6,867 bases of DNA from Verrucomicrobia bacterium UBA2460 (GTDB lineage: Bacteria; Verrucomicrobiota; Verrucomicrobiia; Methylacidiphilales; Verrucolacustridaceae): positions 7,480-14,346 of the forward strand of contig DDPU01000076.1 in assembly GCA_002342345.1 (NCBI GenBank). Reading direction: 5' to 3'. Shown here piece after piece: positions 5,455-6,867 of this stretch; position 1 is the first letter of the stretch; each line of letters opens with the position of its first letter. The notes beneath the pieces are model-generated. The model saw nothing but the letters and a program-made list of their open reading frames with translations, was not told where the DNA came from and did not search any database. The position numbers and the translations under genes are program-made.

Positions 5455-6641
5455 TAGCGGGGCAGGGAAGGATCCACTTCCTCCGACCAGGCATCGATGC
5501 CGCCCTTGAGGTTCAGGAGTTTTTTATATCCCTGTTGCTGCAGGAAGAGCAGGGCTTTGGCGCTGCGGATGCCGGCTTTGCAGTGCAGGACGATCTCCTG
5601 GTCGGCGGGAATTTCCTGCCAGCGCTTCGGCACATCGCCCAGCGGGATCAGGGTGGAACCGGGAATGCGGGAGATCTGGAACTCATGGGGTTCCCGCACA
5701 TCGATGAGCACAAACGGCTTTCTCGAATCGATCTTCTTTTTGAGGTCCTGACAGGTGATTTCCGGAACCTGGGGGGTCTCCTGATGAACCGGGCCCTCGC
5801 GGGCAGGGGCGCCGCAGAACTGCTCGTAATCGATCAGGCCGGTGATGGTTCTTTTCTTCCCGCACATGGGGCATTCCGGATTTTTGCGGAGCTTCATCTC
5901 GCGGAAGCGCATTTTTAAGGCATCGAAAAGCAGGAGGCGTCCGATGAGAACGTCCCCGATGCCCAGGATCAGCTTCACGGTCTCAATGGCCTGGAGGACG
6001 CCGATGACTCCAGGGAGGATGCCCAGCACCCCGCCTTCGGCGCAGCTGGGGACGCTGCCCGGAGGGGGAGGCTCGGGGTAGAGGCAACGGTAGCAAGGGC
6101 CCTGGTCGGCCCAGAAAACGGTGCACTGCCCTTCAAATCGGAAGATGGAGCCGTAGACGTTCGGTTTGCCCAGCAAAGCGCAGGCATCGTTGACGAGGTA
6201 GCGCGTGGGAAAATTATCCGTGCCGTCGACGATCACGTCGTAGGGGCGAAAGAGTTCCAGGGCATTGTCGGACCGGAGGGCGATCTCGTGCGTCTCGACC
6301 TCAATGTGGGGGTTGATCTCGAGAATGGTCCGTTTGGCGGATTCCACCTTGGGGTGCCCGATGGTGGTCTGCCGGTGGATGATCTGGCGTTGTAGGTTGG
6401 ATTCGTCGACGCGGTCGAAGTCCACGATGCCGAGCCGGCCCACCCCGGCGGCGGCCAGGTAAGCGAGGAGGGGGGAGCCGAGTCCCCCGGTGCCGATGGC
6501 CAGAACCCGGGCGGCCTTGAGTTTGCGCTGACCCTCCACGGTCACCTCCGGCATGATCAGGTGCCGGGCGTAACGCCGCATTTCCGGCGGGCCGAGGTGG
6601 AGGGCGGCGGCGGTTTCCTGAATTCTGGAGATCAGGGACAT
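5451..6641 (-). CDS. moeB: MoeB/ThiF-type sulfur-carrier adenylyltransferase with C-terminal rhodanese domain
   Basis: This is 396 residues in two domains. The E1-like adenylation domain (about 19-275) has MRRYARHLIMPEVTVEGQRK, the ATP loop GTGGLGSP (50-57), VDFDRVDESNLQRQ (73-86), VDGTDNFPTRY (138-148), zinc cysteine pairs 183/186 (CYRC) and 257/260 (CPMC), and the active cysteine Cys200 in PSCAEGGVLG. The rhodanese domain (about 293-395) has VLIDVREPHEF (311-321), a persulfide loop with Cys354 in CKAGIRSA, and LKGGIDAW (378-385). The architecture equals eukaryotic Uba4/MOCS3 and mycobacterial MoeZ. These adenylate the C-terminus of a MoaD/ThiS-like carrier and then sulfurate it, feeding molybdopterin, thiamine, cysteine or tRNA thiolation. 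No carrier protein is encoded here, so the pathway is unknown. The ATG at 6641 has no Shine-Dalgarno; the next Met (residue 21) would remove little conserved sequence. The DUF192 gene follows by a 4-bp overlap. Confidence 0.93.
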   Translation of the reverse strand: MSLISRIQETAAALHLGPPEMRRYARHLIMPEVTVEGQRKLKAARVLAIGTGGLGSPLLAYLAAAGVGRLGIVDFDRVDESNLQRQIIHRQTTIGHPKVESAKRTILEINPHIEVETHEIALRSDNALELFRPYDVIVDGTDNFPTRYLVNDACALLGKPNVYGSIFRFEGQCTVFWADQGPCYRCLYPEPPPPGSVPSCAEGGVLGILPGVIGVLQAIETVKLILGIGDVLIGRLLLFDALKMRFREMKLRKNPECPMCGKKRTITGLIDYEQFCGAPAREGPVHQETPQVPEITCQDLKKKIDSRKPFVLIDVREPHEFQISRIPGSTLIPLGDVPKRWQEIPADQEIVLHCKAGIRSAKALLFLQQQGYKKLLNLKGGIDAWSEEVDPSLPRY

Positions 6642-6647
6642 CGGAAA

Positions 6648-6676
6648 AGTGTAAACAAAAGCGGGAAGGGGGTCGA
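6648..6676 (-). promoter_or_regulatory. Candidate promoter for moeB, possibly giving a leaderless mRNA
   Basis: On the minus strand TCGACC (6676-6671, 4 of 6 to TTGACA) and TACACT (6653-6648, 4 of 6 to TATAAT) are separated by 17 bp. Transcription would start 6-7 nt beyond the -10, that is at or next to the ATG at 6641. The region before the ATG has no Shine-Dalgarno, which fits leaderless translation. The boxes are only moderate matches. Confidence 0.3.
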
Positions 6677-6697
6677 GAGGGTGTGTGTCATCAATCG

Positions 6698-6715
6698 CCG
6701 GGGCGGCGTCCCCGG
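6698..6715. repeat. GC-rich inverted repeat between the right-edge gene and moeB
   Basis: CCGGGG (6698-6703), a 6-nt spacer and CCCCGG (6710-6715) form a 6-bp perfect stem in the 85-bp intergenic gap, 11 bp after the stop of the minus-strand gene at the edge. No T-run follows on the minus strand, so it is not a classic intrinsic terminator. It may be a weak terminator hairpin or an mRNA 3'-end stabiliser. GGGGCGG also occurs twice in tandem here (6700-6706, 6714-6720). Confidence 0.35.
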
Positions 6716-6726
6716 GGCGGTTGGAA

Positions 6727-6867
6727 TCAATTCTCCTGAAAAAACTCGCCCTGAAGTTCGAGTTCGTCGGTGAACTTGGGCCTCTTTTCCACTTCCTCCA
6801 GGTACTGGAAGAACTCCCCGGCCGTCTCGAAGAGGTGGCCCTTTTCGATGTAGGAGTCGGTGGTGAA
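6727..6867 (-). CDS. C-terminal 46 residues of an unidentified gene (cut by window edge)
   Basis: The minus strand is open from the window edge to TGA at 6729-6727. The visible tail is hydrophilic and acidic, with many aromatic residues (for example SYIEKGHLFETAGEFFQYL, then KFTDELELQGEFFQEN at the end). It is probably helical. I recognise no family. Coding status is supported by the position on the same strand as moeB, the lack of an alternative gene, and a stop followed by a hairpin-containing gap of 85 bp. There is no transmembrane segment in the visible part. moeB could be read from its promoter if the weak site at 6648-6676 is not real. Confidence 0.5.
   Translation of the reverse strand, partial: FTTDSYIEKGHLFETAGEFFQYLEEVEKRPKFTDELELQGEFFQEN

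Overview
This GC-rich, densely packed chromosomal segment is from a Gram-negative bacterium. The Gram-negative assignment rests on a lipopolysaccharide (LPS) export permease end (LptF/LptG type) and a sedoheptulose-7-phosphate isomerase (gmhA). The operon content (rpsP-khpA-trmD-rplS-rnhB-yraN-comM, without rimM), a MoeB-rhodanese fusion and a cysteine-free ComM look non-proteobacterial. A Verrucomicrobiota/PVC-type organism is my best guess, but the window alone does not prove it.

Layout: 1-200 (minus) is the N-terminal part of an LptF/LptG-family permease. It diverges from gmhA (227-793, plus) across only 26 bp. After a 116-bp gap with a weak promoter candidate comes a tight plus-strand translation/nucleic-acid operon: rpsP (S16), khpA (KH RNA-binding protein), trmD (tRNA m1G37 methyltransferase), rplS (L19), rnhB (RNase HII), yraN (UPF0102) and comM (YifB AAA+ ATPase). 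The khpA/trmD, trmD/rplS and yraN/comM junctions are all 4-bp ATGA overlaps. rnhB and yraN overlap by about 100 bp or more. rnhB has no conventional start upstream of its catalytic Asp-Glu; an ATT codon with a Shine-Dalgarno three bases after the rplS stop is the best candidate.

The plus operon ends one base from a convergent minus-strand pair: moeB-rhodanese (6641-5451) followed by a secreted DUF192 protein (5454-5032), joined by a TTGA overlap. A 9-bp perfect hairpin plus T-rich tract inside the 3' end of the DUF192 gene looks like the terminator of the plus operon. At the right edge (6727-6867, minus) is the C-terminal end of an unidentified gene.

Functionally this is mostly housekeeping: ribosome and tRNA maturation, RNA/DNA hybrid removal, DNA uptake/recombination, sulfur transfer for cofactors or tRNA thiolation, and LPS biogenesis. 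I see no mobile element, CRISPR array, tRNA, rRNA or defence system. The notable points are at the level of gene starts, overlaps and altered motifs, not a new system.
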